46,311 nt of DNA from NCBI GenBank assembly GCA_017462795.1, contig JAFTQL010000049.1, positions 1-46,311 on the forward strand, in the 5' to 3' direction. The notes under the pieces are model-generated. The model did no database searches. It was given only the letters and a program-made list of their open reading frames with translations, and was not told the origin of the DNA. The DNA comes from Clostridia bacterium (GTDB taxonomy: Bacteria > Bacillota > Clostridia > Oscillospirales > CAG-272). This document shows, in pieces, positions 24,405-32,188 of the stretch. The first letter of the stretch is position 1. Each line of letters opens with the position of its first letter. The translations under genes were made by a program, and so were the position numbers.

Positions 24405-25744
24405 TACGGCGCGTCTCCCATCTCATTCGCGATCGTTCGGAACTTGGTATATCTGCCTATCCATCCCATCTTTACCGTGCTTGTTGAGCCGTGACGGTTC
24501 TTGGCGATAATGACCTCGGCTATACAGCCCTCCTCACTGCCTTCCTGCTTTTCATAGTAGTCGTCTTTATAAAGGAAGATAACTATATCCGCGTCCTGCT
24601 CGATAGCTCCCGAGTCACGGAGGTCGGAAAGCATGGGGCGCTTATCGGTTCTTGATTCGGGTCCTCGGGACAGCTGTGCGCAACAGACGACAGGAACATT
24701 AAGCTCCTTTGCCATTATCTTGAGGTTTCGGGATATCTCCGCCACCTCGTTTACTCTGTTGTCTATCTTTCTGTCGCTCTGCATAAGTCCCAGATAGTCT
24801 ACGACCACAAGACCCAGATCCTTGACTCTGCGGAGCTTACCCTTCATACCCGTGACGGTCATACCCGTGGTGTCGTCTATCAGTATGTTGCATCCCGCAA
24901 GCTTTGTTGTTGTCTTGGCTATCTCGCTCCACTGCTTGGAGTCAAGATTTCCCGTTCTCAGCGAGTAACTGTCGATCATAGCCTCGCTGGAGATGATACG
25001 CGAGACAAGCTGCTCGGCGGACATTTCGAGAGAGAATATGCAAACAGTCTTTTTGGATTGCACAGCTACGTTTGTGGCGATGTTAAGCGCGAATGACGTC
25101 TTTCCCATACCGGGACGAGCGCCTACAAGTATGAGATCGGAGTTACCCATGCCCGCAAGCACCTGGTCAACCCCCGAAAATCCTGTTTTTGTTCCCTGAG
25201 CCGCCTCACCCTCGGTAGCCATGGTGTGGAGATGCTTATATACGTCGTTGATAACGTCGCTGATATGCTTGAAGTTCTTTGAATCCCTTCCCTGGGCGAT
25301 ATCAAACACAAGACTTTCAGCATAGTCAACAAGCCTTGCCGCCTCGCCCTCCTCACTGTATGCTTTCTCGGATACCTCGTCGCAAACGCCTATAAGCCGA
25401 CGCAAAAGGCTCTTATCCTTGATTATCTTGGCATAGTCCTTTACATTAAGGGCATTGTTGCCCTTATGGACCAGCTGTGTTATATAATCGGTTGCCGCCG
25501 CCTCTGTGTATATTCCCTTGGTAACCAGGGCGTCCACCAGAGTGACGAAATCTATATCCTTACTGTTGACGAAAAGCTCCTTGATAGTGGAAAATATCTC
25601 GGAATGCTCGGAAATATAGAAATCGTCTGCGGTGATTATCTGCACCACGTCATCCAGCGCCTCGGGGGCGATGATGATAGAGCCGAGGAGCGACTGCTCT
25701 GTGATAAGCGAAAAGGGAAGCTTTTTCAGAAGCTCATCGTTCAT
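24404..25744 (-). CDS. dnaB: Replicative DNA helicase DnaB
   Basis: A 446-residue hexameric helicase of the replication fork (called DnaC in Bacillus). The N-terminal primase-interacting helical domain starts LPFSLITEQSLLGSIIIAPEALDDV. The RecA-like motor domain has Walker A GARPGMGKTSFALNIA, Walker B LVVVDYLGLMQ, and CAQLSRGPESRTDKRPMLSDLRDSGAIEQDAD. Length is normal and no intein is present. It lies 30 bases after rplI; this adjacency is widely conserved. Confidence 0.97.
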   Translation of the reverse strand: MNDELLKKLPFSLITEQSLLGSIIIAPEALDDVVQIITADDFYISEHSEIFSTIKELFVNSKDIDFVTLVDALVTKGIYTEAAATDYITQLVHKGNNALNVKDYAKIIKDKSLLRRLIGVCDEVSEKAYSEEGEAARLVDYAESLVFDIAQGRDSKNFKHISDVINDVYKHLHTMATEGEAAQGTKTGFSGVDQVLAGMGNSDLILVGARPGMGKTSFALNIATNVAVQSKKTVCIFSLEMSAEQLVSRIISSEAMIDSYSLRTGNLDSKQWSEIAKTTTKLAGCNILIDDTTGMTVTGMKGKLRRVKDLGLVVVDYLGLMQSDRKIDNRVNEVAEISRNLKIMAKELNVPVVCCAQLSRGPESRTDKRPMLSDLRDSGAIEQDADIVIFLYKDDYYEKQEGSEEGCIAEVIIAKNRHGSTSTVKMGWIGRYTKFRTIANEMGDAP

Positions 25745-25774
25745 TGACTTTTTCCTTCCTTAATATATAGAGTC

Positions 25775-26227
25775 TTAAGCGTTCTTTCCTGTAACAAGTA
25801 TATTGATCTTGCCGACAACGTCTGCGAACAGCTTGACGTCGGCTGTGAAGTTACCGAAGGACTTGATGTTCTCGGTGAGTGTGATCTTTCTCTTGTCGAT
25901 GTCTATGCCGTGATTCTTTTTGAGTGCCTCGGCAATGTCCTTGGAGGTTACAGAGCCGTAAAGCTTCTTGTCTGGACCTGCGGCGTACTCAAACTTGACT
26001 GTGATGCTCTTAAGCTTTTCGGCGATAGCCTGCGCCTCCTTCTTTTCAACGTCCAGCTTATGCTGCTTAGCCGCCTCTTTATTTTTTACGTCGTTTACAG
26101 CGGATGCGTCCGCGGGAACTGCCAGCTTCTTGGGGAGAAGAAAATTTCTTGCGTATCCGTCAGATACGTCAATTATCTGATCCTTTTTGCCCTGTCCCTT
26201 TACGTCCTGTGTTAAAATTACTTTCAT
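25775..26227 (-). CDS. rplI: Ribosomal protein bL9
   Basis: A 150-residue large-subunit ribosomal protein. The N-terminal globular part reads [21 protein letters not shown] then [13 protein letters not shown], the bL9 signature, followed by a long helix rich in Lys/Glu/Ala and a C-terminal domain ([28 protein letters not shown]). It sits between gdpP and dnaB, the expected order. Confidence 0.97.
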   Translation of the reverse strand: MKVILTQDVKGQGKKDQIIDVSDGYARNFLLPKKLAVPADASAVNDVKNKEAAKQHKLDVEKKEAQAIAEKLKSITVKFEYAAGPDKKLYGSVTSKDIAEALKKNHGIDIDKRKITLTENIKSFGNFTADVKLFADVVGKINILVTGKNA

Positions 26228-26262
26228 GGTTTTTATCTCCTTTGTGATGTTTTATCAATACA

Positions 26263-28341
26263 TTAATGATTTGAAATATCGCTCATATACTCGTCGATAG
26301 CCGCCAGCAAACGCGCCTTGGCTTCTTCAAGACCCGAGTCCTTCATTGCAGCGCCCGCCACGTCAAAGTGACCGCCGCCGCCGACCCTCTCGAGTATGAG
26401 CTGAACATTTATCTTACCGTTTGATCGGCCTGAAATGTGTACTGTGTTTCCAAGCAATACAAGGGCGAATGCCGCGTTTACATTTCTTACCGCCAACAGC
26501 TTATCTGCCGCCTTTGCCGCCGCGACTCTGTCGTGTGCCGAGCCTGTGCCCTCGCTTGTGGTGATGGCGATCTGGTCGCCGTATATCTCCGCGTTAGTAC
26601 CAAATAGCGCCTCGGAGTGATAGTCCTCAAATGCCTGCTCAAAGAATGTGCGGGCATACTCGGGGCTTGCTCCCGCGCCTCTCAGATAAAGCGCCGCGGC
26701 AAATGTACGCGTGCCTACGGTACGAGTGAAGTTCTGAGTATCAACCATTATTCCCGCCATAAGCACGTTTGCTTCTTCCTTGCGGAGCGTTCCAACGGGG
26801 ATGCTGAACTCAAGTATCTCGCTTATAAGCTCGCAAGCTGAGGATGCGGAGGGGTCAATATAAACGAGCTGAGGCTCATTTTCAAATTCTTCTTTCTTTA
26901 TGTGGTGGTCGATAACGGCTGTTTTAAAGGAGTTTGCCGCTATCTCGGGAGCTTCCAGTATGCGGAAGTTGTTGGCGTCCACAATGACAAGAAGTGTTCC
27001 GAATTCACTCTCACCAAGTCCGACTACGTCGTCAACGAAAATATTCTTGTAGTCAGCAAGCTCTGTGAGCCTTCCCGTACACGCCTTGAAGTTTTCGGAA
27101 TTGAGATTGGTCACTATTTTGACTCTGACGCCAAGGTGCATGGAAAGCGCGGCGATACCCACGCAAGCTCCTATGGAGTCAAAGTCGGGATTGCTGTGTC
27201 CCATGACTATTACGTTTGACGCGCTTGATATCATGGAGCATAGCTTTGTGGCGATAACTCTTGAGTGACCGCCCGAGCGCTTCTGCTGGCTCTTGGTGCG
27301 TCCGCCAAAATAGAATATACCCGTTTCATTCTTCATTACCGCCTGGTCGCCTCCGCGCTGGAGAGCCATATCAAGGCATACAAGCGCCTCATGCTCTCTC
27401 TCCGCAAGCGTCTTTCCTATTGTGGTAACGCCCATGGATACGGTAATGGGCATGCTGTCGTCTCCCACGTGTATCTCGCGGATGGCGTCAAGTATCTCAA
27501 ACTTTGTTTTCGCGCAACGGCGCAGGCTCTGTCTGCTGAAAAGCATGACGTACTTGTGCTTGTCGTACTCGCGGATGATACCGCCAAGGCTTTTTGCCCA
27601 GTCCTGTAATATATTGTCTACCTGCGTAGCCTCCGCCTGGTAGTTGACCTTTGCGTATTGCGCTATCTCGTCAAGGTTGTCGATAACGATATAAGCCACT
27701 GCCGTGTGCTCGGCTCTGTGGGTTATGCTCAGCTGTTGAAGCTCGGTTATGTCGTTGAACATAAGCAGATAGAACAGCTTTCCCTTGGAATAAAGGGGAT
27801 GGCAGTCCACGTGGTATATCTTATCTCCGATGGAGCAGATGGCATTTTTATCCTTGAGTATCTCAATGTCTTCCTTTTCCTCATCGCTCTCGGTATTTTC
27901 TTCGCCGCTCGTTGCCGCCTGCATGAGGCTTTCAAGAGAGAGGTCGCATATTTCCTTTATATCCGTGTTGAATACCGTGGGCTTTGCTCCCGCCGCGTTC
28001 TTCATGGCGGCGTTTACGGTTATTATCTTACCTTTTTCGGTAACTACCGCGTACGGTATTCTGAGAAGATGACGGAAGGTATAGATAACACCGTTGTTCT
28101 GCTCCTCGGAGGCATCCGAGGCGATGCGGAACAGGCTGAGGCGCTTGTGTACCGTAAGGTGGATGATAAACGCGGCGACGGTATATATGATTATGAGTAT
28201 CAGTCCGCATACAGCCACTGAGATATCCGTATAGGTACAGAGGAGCACATGAACAGCCAGACACAGCACGGCGAGGACCACATACACCAGAGAGGGAAGC
28301 TCTTCAAATTTCTTGAAGGGATCAAATCGTGTGTTTGACAT
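26263..28341 (-). CDS. gdpP: Cyclic-di-AMP phosphodiesterase GdpP (YybT)
   Basis: A 692-residue membrane protein that hydrolyses c-di-AMP. Two transmembrane helices (about 15-62) are followed by a PAS-like domain and a degenerate GGDEF domain (AVAYIVIDNLDEI..., with EYDKHKY in place of GGDEF). The DHH/DHHA1 phosphoesterase module starts near residue 379 with GHSNPDFDSIGA. VIDHHIKK lies near 476 and VGGGGHFDVAGAAM near 652. All metal-binding Asp and His motifs are visible. It is flanked by yybS and rplI as in Bacillus; c-di-AMP links it to potassium and cell-wall homeostasis. Confidence 0.96.
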   Translation of the reverse strand: MSNTRFDPFKKFEELPSLVYVVLAVLCLAVHVLLCTYTDISVAVCGLILIIIYTVAAFIIHLTVHKRLSLFRIASDASEEQNNGVIYTFRHLLRIPYAVVTEKGKIITVNAAMKNAAGAKPTVFNTDIKEICDLSLESLMQAATSGEENTESDEEKEDIEILKDKNAICSIGDKIYHVDCHPLYSKGKLFYLLMFNDITELQQLSITHRAEHTAVAYIVIDNLDEIAQYAKVNYQAEATQVDNILQDWAKSLGGIIREYDKHKYVMLFSRQSLRRCAKTKFEILDAIREIHVGDDSMPITVSMGVTTIGKTLAEREHEALVCLDMALQRGGDQAVMKNETGIFYFGGRTKSQQKRSGGHSRVIATKLCSMISSASNVIVMGHSNPDFDSIGACVGIAALSMHLGVRVKIVTNLNSENFKACTGRLTELADYKNIFVDDVVGLGESEFGTLLVIVDANNFRILEAPEIAANSFKTAVIDHHIKKEEFENEPQLVYIDPSASSACELISEILEFSIPVGTLRKEEANVLMAGIMVDTQNFTRTVGTRTFAAALYLRGAGASPEYARTFFEQAFEDYHSEALFGTNAEIYGDQIAITTSEGTGSAHDRVAAAKAADKLLAVRNVNAAFALVLLGNTVHISGRSNGKINVQLILERVGGGGHFDVAGAAMKDSGLEEAKARLLAAIDEYMSDISNH

Positions 28342-28376
28342 ATATTTCGTCCTTTCGTGTTTATTGACCTTACGGG

Positions 28377-29582
28377 TCAGGATCGGTTACCGTTGTCTGA
28401 GGGCTTTTTTTTCGAAAAGTGGGAGATTATTATGACTACCGCGCCTGCCGCCGCCGTAATAAGGATGGCGGGAATGGAAAAGCTCAGCAGCATGAATATT
28501 ACAAGCAGATAGATAAGTGTTCCGAAGCAGGAAGGACCCTTGTGCGCGGTTATCATCTTCAGCGCTCCGAGAGCAGTGATTATGAGTCCGGGCGCGAGTA
28601 TCAGCATTATATTTTCAGCCGCCGCACCCCAAAGCGCGAGACCGTCGGACACAAGTACAAAGGCAAGTATCAGAGAAATGAGATATACAAAAGCCGAGAT
28701 AAGGCTCATCTCAAAGCCCAGCATGGGGAGCATCTCCTTGCGCTCCTCGTCGGTAGTGCTGTAAATGCTTAAAAACAGGGAATGGATAATATAGCTTATG
28801 ATGTTGGAGATTACTATGATCATTGCGGGAAGCAGATTGAACACCGAGCTTACCGTGCTCTCCACATAAGCTGACAGGTCGCCGACGGGGATATCGGTGG
28901 AGTTCATCAGATCTGCCATCCGATCGGTGGCTGATATAAGCGTTGATGTGACTTCCGCTCTCAGCTCATCGATCAGCGTTCTTGCCGCTTCAAGCGATAT
29001 CTTGCCGTATACGGAATAGACCGAGATGAGAAACGAGATAGCGATGATAGCGCATATTCCGAAGGAAACGCGGCAGACCGTTCCGACACGGTCAAGCTTT
29101 TTCTTTGCCGAATAAGCAAGCATGAGCGCGCAGGGAAGCGTTGCCACAGACGCGACAACCCCCGCGGCATTGCCCGCAAGGAAAAGAGACGCGGCAAAAG
29201 GAATTATGGGAAGTCCCCACCAAAACGGAGAGGGATATTTTACCAGCAACAGCGCGTAAATACAGGTTGCCGACGCGAATGCCGCAAACAGCCCGACGGG
29301 AAGCACCGCTCCGAAAAAGAACACAAGTATGAATACGGTGATGGCGTAACCTGTTATATTGCGCCATGAACCCGCCGCCTTTGCCATTACGGACACGCTG
29401 AGCAGGCACATGACAAGAGCGCCGATATTTATTACAAATTCATTTACGTTAAGGTAAAGCGCCGCGGGAATAAAGCAGCACGCCGCAACATAATAGACGC
29501 ACAGCAGAGCTATACCGCCCGCGCCCGGTCTCCCTCCGGCTTTACCGTCTTTCCTTTTATTTTTTGTATCGTTAGTATTCAT
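28377..29582 (-). CDS. yybS: YybS-like DUF2232 membrane protein
   Basis: A 401-residue polytopic membrane protein with about eight hydrophobic segments and a basic N-terminus (KNKRKDGKAGGRPGAGG). Its place immediately upstream of gdpP and rplI, its length and the helix pattern fit the YybS/DUF2232 family found in this position across Bacillota. The biochemical role is unknown. AAAGAGG precedes the ATG. It is the first gene of the series and has a TTTACA-N17-TATAAT promoter. Confidence 0.82.
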   Translation of the reverse strand: MNTNDTKNKRKDGKAGGRPGAGGIALLCVYYVAACCFIPAALYLNVNEFVINIGALVMCLLSVSVMAKAAGSWRNITGYAITVFILVFFFGAVLPVGLFAAFASATCIYALLLVKYPSPFWWGLPIIPFAASLFLAGNAAGVVASVATLPCALMLAYSAKKKLDRVGTVCRVSFGICAIIAISFLISVYSVYGKISLEAARTLIDELRAEVTSTLISATDRMADLMNSTDIPVGDLSAYVESTVSSVFNLLPAMIIVISNIISYIIHSLFLSIYSTTDEERKEMLPMLGFEMSLISAFVYLISLILAFVLVSDGLALWGAAAENIMLILAPGLIITALGALKMITAHKGPSCFGTLIYLLVIFMLLSFSIPAILITAAAGAVVIIISHFSKKKPSDNGNRS

Positions 29583-29640
29583 GAAACCTCTTTGATATTT
29601 TATATGGATAATGTGACGGACACAACTACCCTATTATATA

Positions 29641-29669
29641 ATTATATCATAGATTATCGCTTTTGTAAA
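29641..29669 (-). promoter_or_regulatory. Promoter of yybS-gdpP-rplI-dnaB-tilS-hpt-ftsH
   Basis: TTTACA (29664-29669), 17 bases, TATAAT (29641-29646) on the minus strand. The 336-base gap between yybS and rimP (29583-29918) contains this promoter, the divergent rimP promoter and the rimP leader hairpin. The AT-rich remainder (about 29670-29815) shows nothing I can name. Confidence 0.75.
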
Positions 29670-29815
29670 CACAATTTTATTAAATTAATGGAAATAATGC
29701 GATTATTTGGCTCTGTTTTTCGCGCTGATTTGCTGTTTATGGTATGCAGTGGTAAAAAAACAATTCCGATGTGCTGAAATATTTTGAAAAAAAACAAAAA
29801 AATGATAAAAAGGTA

Positions 29816-29844
29816 TTGCAATCGGCGCAAAAGTGTGGTATAAT
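29816..29844 (+). promoter_or_regulatory. Promoter of rimP-nusA-rnpM-ylxQ-infB
   Basis: TTGCAA (29816-29821), 17 bases, TATAAT (29839-29844). Confidence 0.8.
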
Positions 29845-29853
29845 ACTTAAAGT

Positions 29854-29881
29854 AAGAGTGGGCTTGAGAGAGTCCACTCTT
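29854..29881 (+). promoter_or_regulatory. Hairpin in the rimP 5' leader
   Basis: AAGAGTGG (29854-29861) pairs with CCACTCTT (29874-29881), extended by a G-U and a C-G pair around an 8-base loop. It lies close to the predicted transcript start and about 38 bases before the rimP ATG. Similar short AGAGTGG hairpins precede rimP/ylxS in many Bacillota (from memory). With no long T run after it, it is not an evident terminator. Confidence 0.6.
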
Positions 29882-29918
29882 AATTGTTAGTTATTTTGAT
29901 ATTGCTTGGAGGTAGAAA

Positions 29919-30389
29919 ATGGCTAAAAGCACCAAAGGTATTGCCGAAAAGGTAAGAGAGCTTGCAGAGCCCTTGGCGGATGAGCTTGGCATCTGGGTAT
30001 GGGATGTGGAGTTTGTCAAGGAAGGCGCAAGACGCGTTCTTCGTATTACGGTGGATTCCGAGAACGGCATCACCATTGATGATTGTGAGAAGCTACACCG
30101 TGCCATTGATCCCGTACTGGATGAGGCGGATCTTATTGAAGAGCAGTATTATCTCGAGGTGAGCTCTCCCGGAATCGAGCGGGAGCTTAAAAACGATATC
30201 CACATAGAGGCTTGCGAGGGATGGGACGTTGAGGTCAGGCTTTACGCGCCCAGAGACGGATCAAAGCTGTTCCGCGGAGTTCTTATGCCCCTTGGAGAGA
30301 ACGGAGAGATCCGCATAGGGGTCGGAGAGGATATCATTACCTTTGCCCGCGACACGGTGGCAAAGATCAGCACTTATTTTGAACTTTGA
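29919..30389 (+). CDS. rimP: Ribosome maturation factor RimP
   Basis: A 156-residue factor for 30S subunit assembly. The N-terminal alpha-beta domain contains LADELGIWVWDVEFVKEGARRVLRITVDSENGITIDDCEKLHRAIDPVLDE and YYLEVSSPGIEREL, the family signature, and the C-terminal part is an SH3-like barrel. GGAGG lies seven bases before the ATG. It heads the conserved rimP-nusA-rnpM-ylxQ-infB operon. Confidence 0.95.
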   Translation: MAKSTKGIAEKVRELAEPLADELGIWVWDVEFVKEGARRVLRITVDSENGITIDDCEKLHRAIDPVLDEADLIEEQYYLEVSSPGIERELKNDIHIEACEGWDVEVRLYAPRDGSKLFRGVLMPLGENGEIRIGVGEDIITFARDTVAKISTYFEL

Positions 30390-30435
30390 ATCATCTTATA
30401 AACATTTTGAAAAACATAAAGGATGGAATGTTAAA

Positions 30436-31461
30436 ATGAACAAGGAATTTTTCGTTGCTCTTGACCTTCTCGAAAAGGAGAAGGGGATACCCAAGGAGTA
30501 TATGCTTGAAAAGATCGAGGCCGCGTTGCTTTCCGCATTCAAAAAGGAATTTGGCAACAGCACTCTCATGAGAGTCGCTATCGATCCCGAAAAGGAAGAT
30601 ATGAAGGTATATCTCCAGAAGGAGGTAGTTGAGGAGGTAGTCAATCCTCAGTGTCAGATCTCCCTTGAGGACGCAAAGGCTATCAGCAAGAGCTATACTC
30701 TCGGCAAGATGGTCGAGACAGAGGTCAAGACCAAGAACTTCCGCAGACTCAGCGCGGCAGCCGCAAAGTCTGTTATTATTCAGGGTATCAGAGAGGGCGA
30801 GAGAAAAGCAATGCAGGACGCTTACGAAAGCAAGCGTGAGGAGATAATCACCGCGACTGTCAGCAAGGTATTCTCCGATAACGGCAACGTGCTTCTTGAT
30901 ACAGGCACGGGTCACGCCACTCTTCTCAAGAGCGAGCAGATACCCGGCGAGACCTTCAATGTAGGTGACAGGATCAAGGTATTTGTAATGGAAGTAAACA
31001 AGGAGGCAAGAGGACCTTTGGTAACTCTCTCCCGTATCCATCCCGGTCTTGTCCGCAGAATATTTGAGCTTGAGATCCCCGAAATAACGGACGGTATCGT
31101 GCTTGTCAAGGGAGTTGCACGTGAGGCAGGCTCAAGAACAAAGATATCCGTTATGTCCCGTGACGCGGACGTTGACGCGGTGGGCGCTTGTATCGGTAAC
31201 CACGCTATGCGAATCGCGGGAATCGTTGAGGAGCTTCGCGGTGAGAAGATAGATATCGTCAAGTACAGCGAGGTACCCGAGGAGTATGTTGCGGAGGCTC
31301 TTGCTCCAGCTGAAGTGCGCTCGGTCACCTTTACCGCCGAGAGAGCGTGCAAGGTCATCGTTGATGAGGATCAACTCTCACTCGCCATCGGTAAGGAAGG
31401 ACAGAATGCCCGTCTTGCCGCGAGACTTACCGGCTTTAAGATAGACATCAAGTCCGAGTGA
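30436..31461 (+). CDS. nusA: Transcription termination/antitermination protein NusA
   Basis: A 341-residue RNA polymerase-associated factor. It has an N-terminal domain (MNKEFFVALDLLEKEKGIPKE), an S1 domain (about 135-200), and two KH domains (VDAVGACIGNHAMRI... and LSLAIGKEGQNARLAARLTGFKIDI). It ends after KH2, as in Bacillota, without the acidic repeats of E. coli. The first KH domain reads GNHA (254-257) where GPRG or GPKG is usual, so the RNA-binding GxxG loop is altered, while KH2 keeps GKEG. I chose the ATG at 30436, behind AAAGGATGG; the frame extends upstream into rimP without a plausible start. Confidence 0.95.
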   Translation: MNKEFFVALDLLEKEKGIPKEYMLEKIEAALLSAFKKEFGNSTLMRVAIDPEKEDMKVYLQKEVVEEVVNPQCQISLEDAKAISKSYTLGKMVETEVKTKNFRRLSAAAAKSVIIQGIREGERKAMQDAYESKREEIITATVSKVFSDNGNVLLDTGTGHATLLKSEQIPGETFNVGDRIKVFVMEVNKEARGPLVTLSRIHPGLVRRIFELEIPEITDGIVLVKGVAREAGSRTKISVMSRDADVDAVGACIGNHAMRIAGIVEELRGEKIDIVKYSEVPEEYVAEALAPAEVRSVTFTAERACKVIVDEDQLSLAIGKEGQNARLAARLTGFKIDIKSE

Positions 31462-31484
31462 ACATAGACGGGAGGTAAGCCGGT

Positions 31485-31769
31485 ATGGAACAGAGAGCCA
31501 AGCCGAGAAAGATCCCCGAAAGGCAGTGCCTCGGGTGCAACAGCCACAGACCCAAGAAGGAGCTTTTGCGTGTAGTGAGAACTCCCGAGGGCGAGATACT
31601 TCTCGATTTTACAGGTAAGCGGTCGGGAAGAGGCGCGTATATCTGCCGCGACGTGGAATGCCTGAAGAAGGCAAGAAAGTCCGGTAGGATAGGGCGCAGT
31701 CTTGACGTGACCGTTCCTGAGGAGGTATTTGACCGAATGGAAAGCGAGCTTCGCGACAATGAACAGTAA
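31485..31769 (+). CDS. rnpM: RNase P modulator RnpM (YlxR)
   Basis: A 94-residue YlxR-family (DUF448) RNA-binding protein. The signature is IPERQCLGCNSHRPKKELLRVVRTPEG followed by GKRSGRGAYICRDVECLKKA, with paired Cys residues. It is reported in Bacillus to bind RNase P RNA and modulate its activity. It sits between nusA and ylxQ in the expected order, with GGGAGG upstream of the ATG. Confidence 0.93.
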   Translation: MEQRAKPRKIPERQCLGCNSHRPKKELLRVVRTPEGEILLDFTGKRSGRGAYICRDVECLKKARKSGRIGRSLDVTVPEEVFDRMESELRDNEQ

Positions 31770-32106
31770 CATGGAGAACGCCGCGGGGCAAATGGCAAGC
31801 TCAAGATTGCTCTGTGCTCTCGGACTGTGCGTCAAGGCGGGAAAGGTGATCTTCGGAGTTCCCATGATATGCGACGCGCTCAGACGCGGAGGGAAGAACA
31901 CACCCCTGCTGATTCTTGAGGCATCCGATACCTCGGAGAACACACATAAAAAAATCACGGACAAATGCAAATATTACGGGGTAAAGCACATAAGGCTTTG
32001 CCAGAACGGAGAACAGCTGTCGGCTGCTGTGGGAAAAAGCTCGCACATCGGCGCGGTGGCAGTTACCGACAAAGGACTTTGTCAATTAATTGAAAAATAT
32101 ATCTGA
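31759..32106 (+). CDS. ylxQ: YlxQ-like L7Ae/L30e-family RNA-binding protein
   Basis: A protein of about 115 residues in the L7Ae/L30e/S12e family that binds kink-turn RNAs. Recognisable parts are LLCALGLCVKAGKVIFGVPMICDALRRGG, PLLILEASDTSENTHKKI and IGAVAVTDKGLCQLI. The start is uncertain: I favour the ATG at 31759, which overlaps the end of rnpM, over one at 31771; neither has a strong ribosome binding site, so coupling to rnpM is likely. Its stop codon lies in a 13-base tandem duplication (32091-32116). Confidence 0.85.
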   Translation: MNSNMENAAGQMASSRLLCALGLCVKAGKVIFGVPMICDALRRGGKNTPLLILEASDTSENTHKKITDKCKYYGVKHIRLCQNGEQLSAAVGKSSHIGAVAVTDKGLCQLIEKYI

Positions 32107-32145
32107 AAAATATATCTGACACAGGTTTTCAGCCTGAATCCACGG

Positions 32146-32188
32146 AAAGGAAGTCCCATACGGCACATGGGACACGGTGAAAAAAATG
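32146..32188 (+). promoter_or_regulatory. Hairpin between Shine-Dalgarno and infB start
   Basis: A good AAAGGAA (32146-32152) is followed directly by a perfect 7-bp hairpin, GTCCCAT (32153-32159) and ATGGGAC (32167-32173), then GGTGAAAAA and the ATG at 32186. With the hairpin unfolded the Shine-Dalgarno is 33 bases from the ATG; with it folded about 12 unpaired bases remain. Confidence 0.55.
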
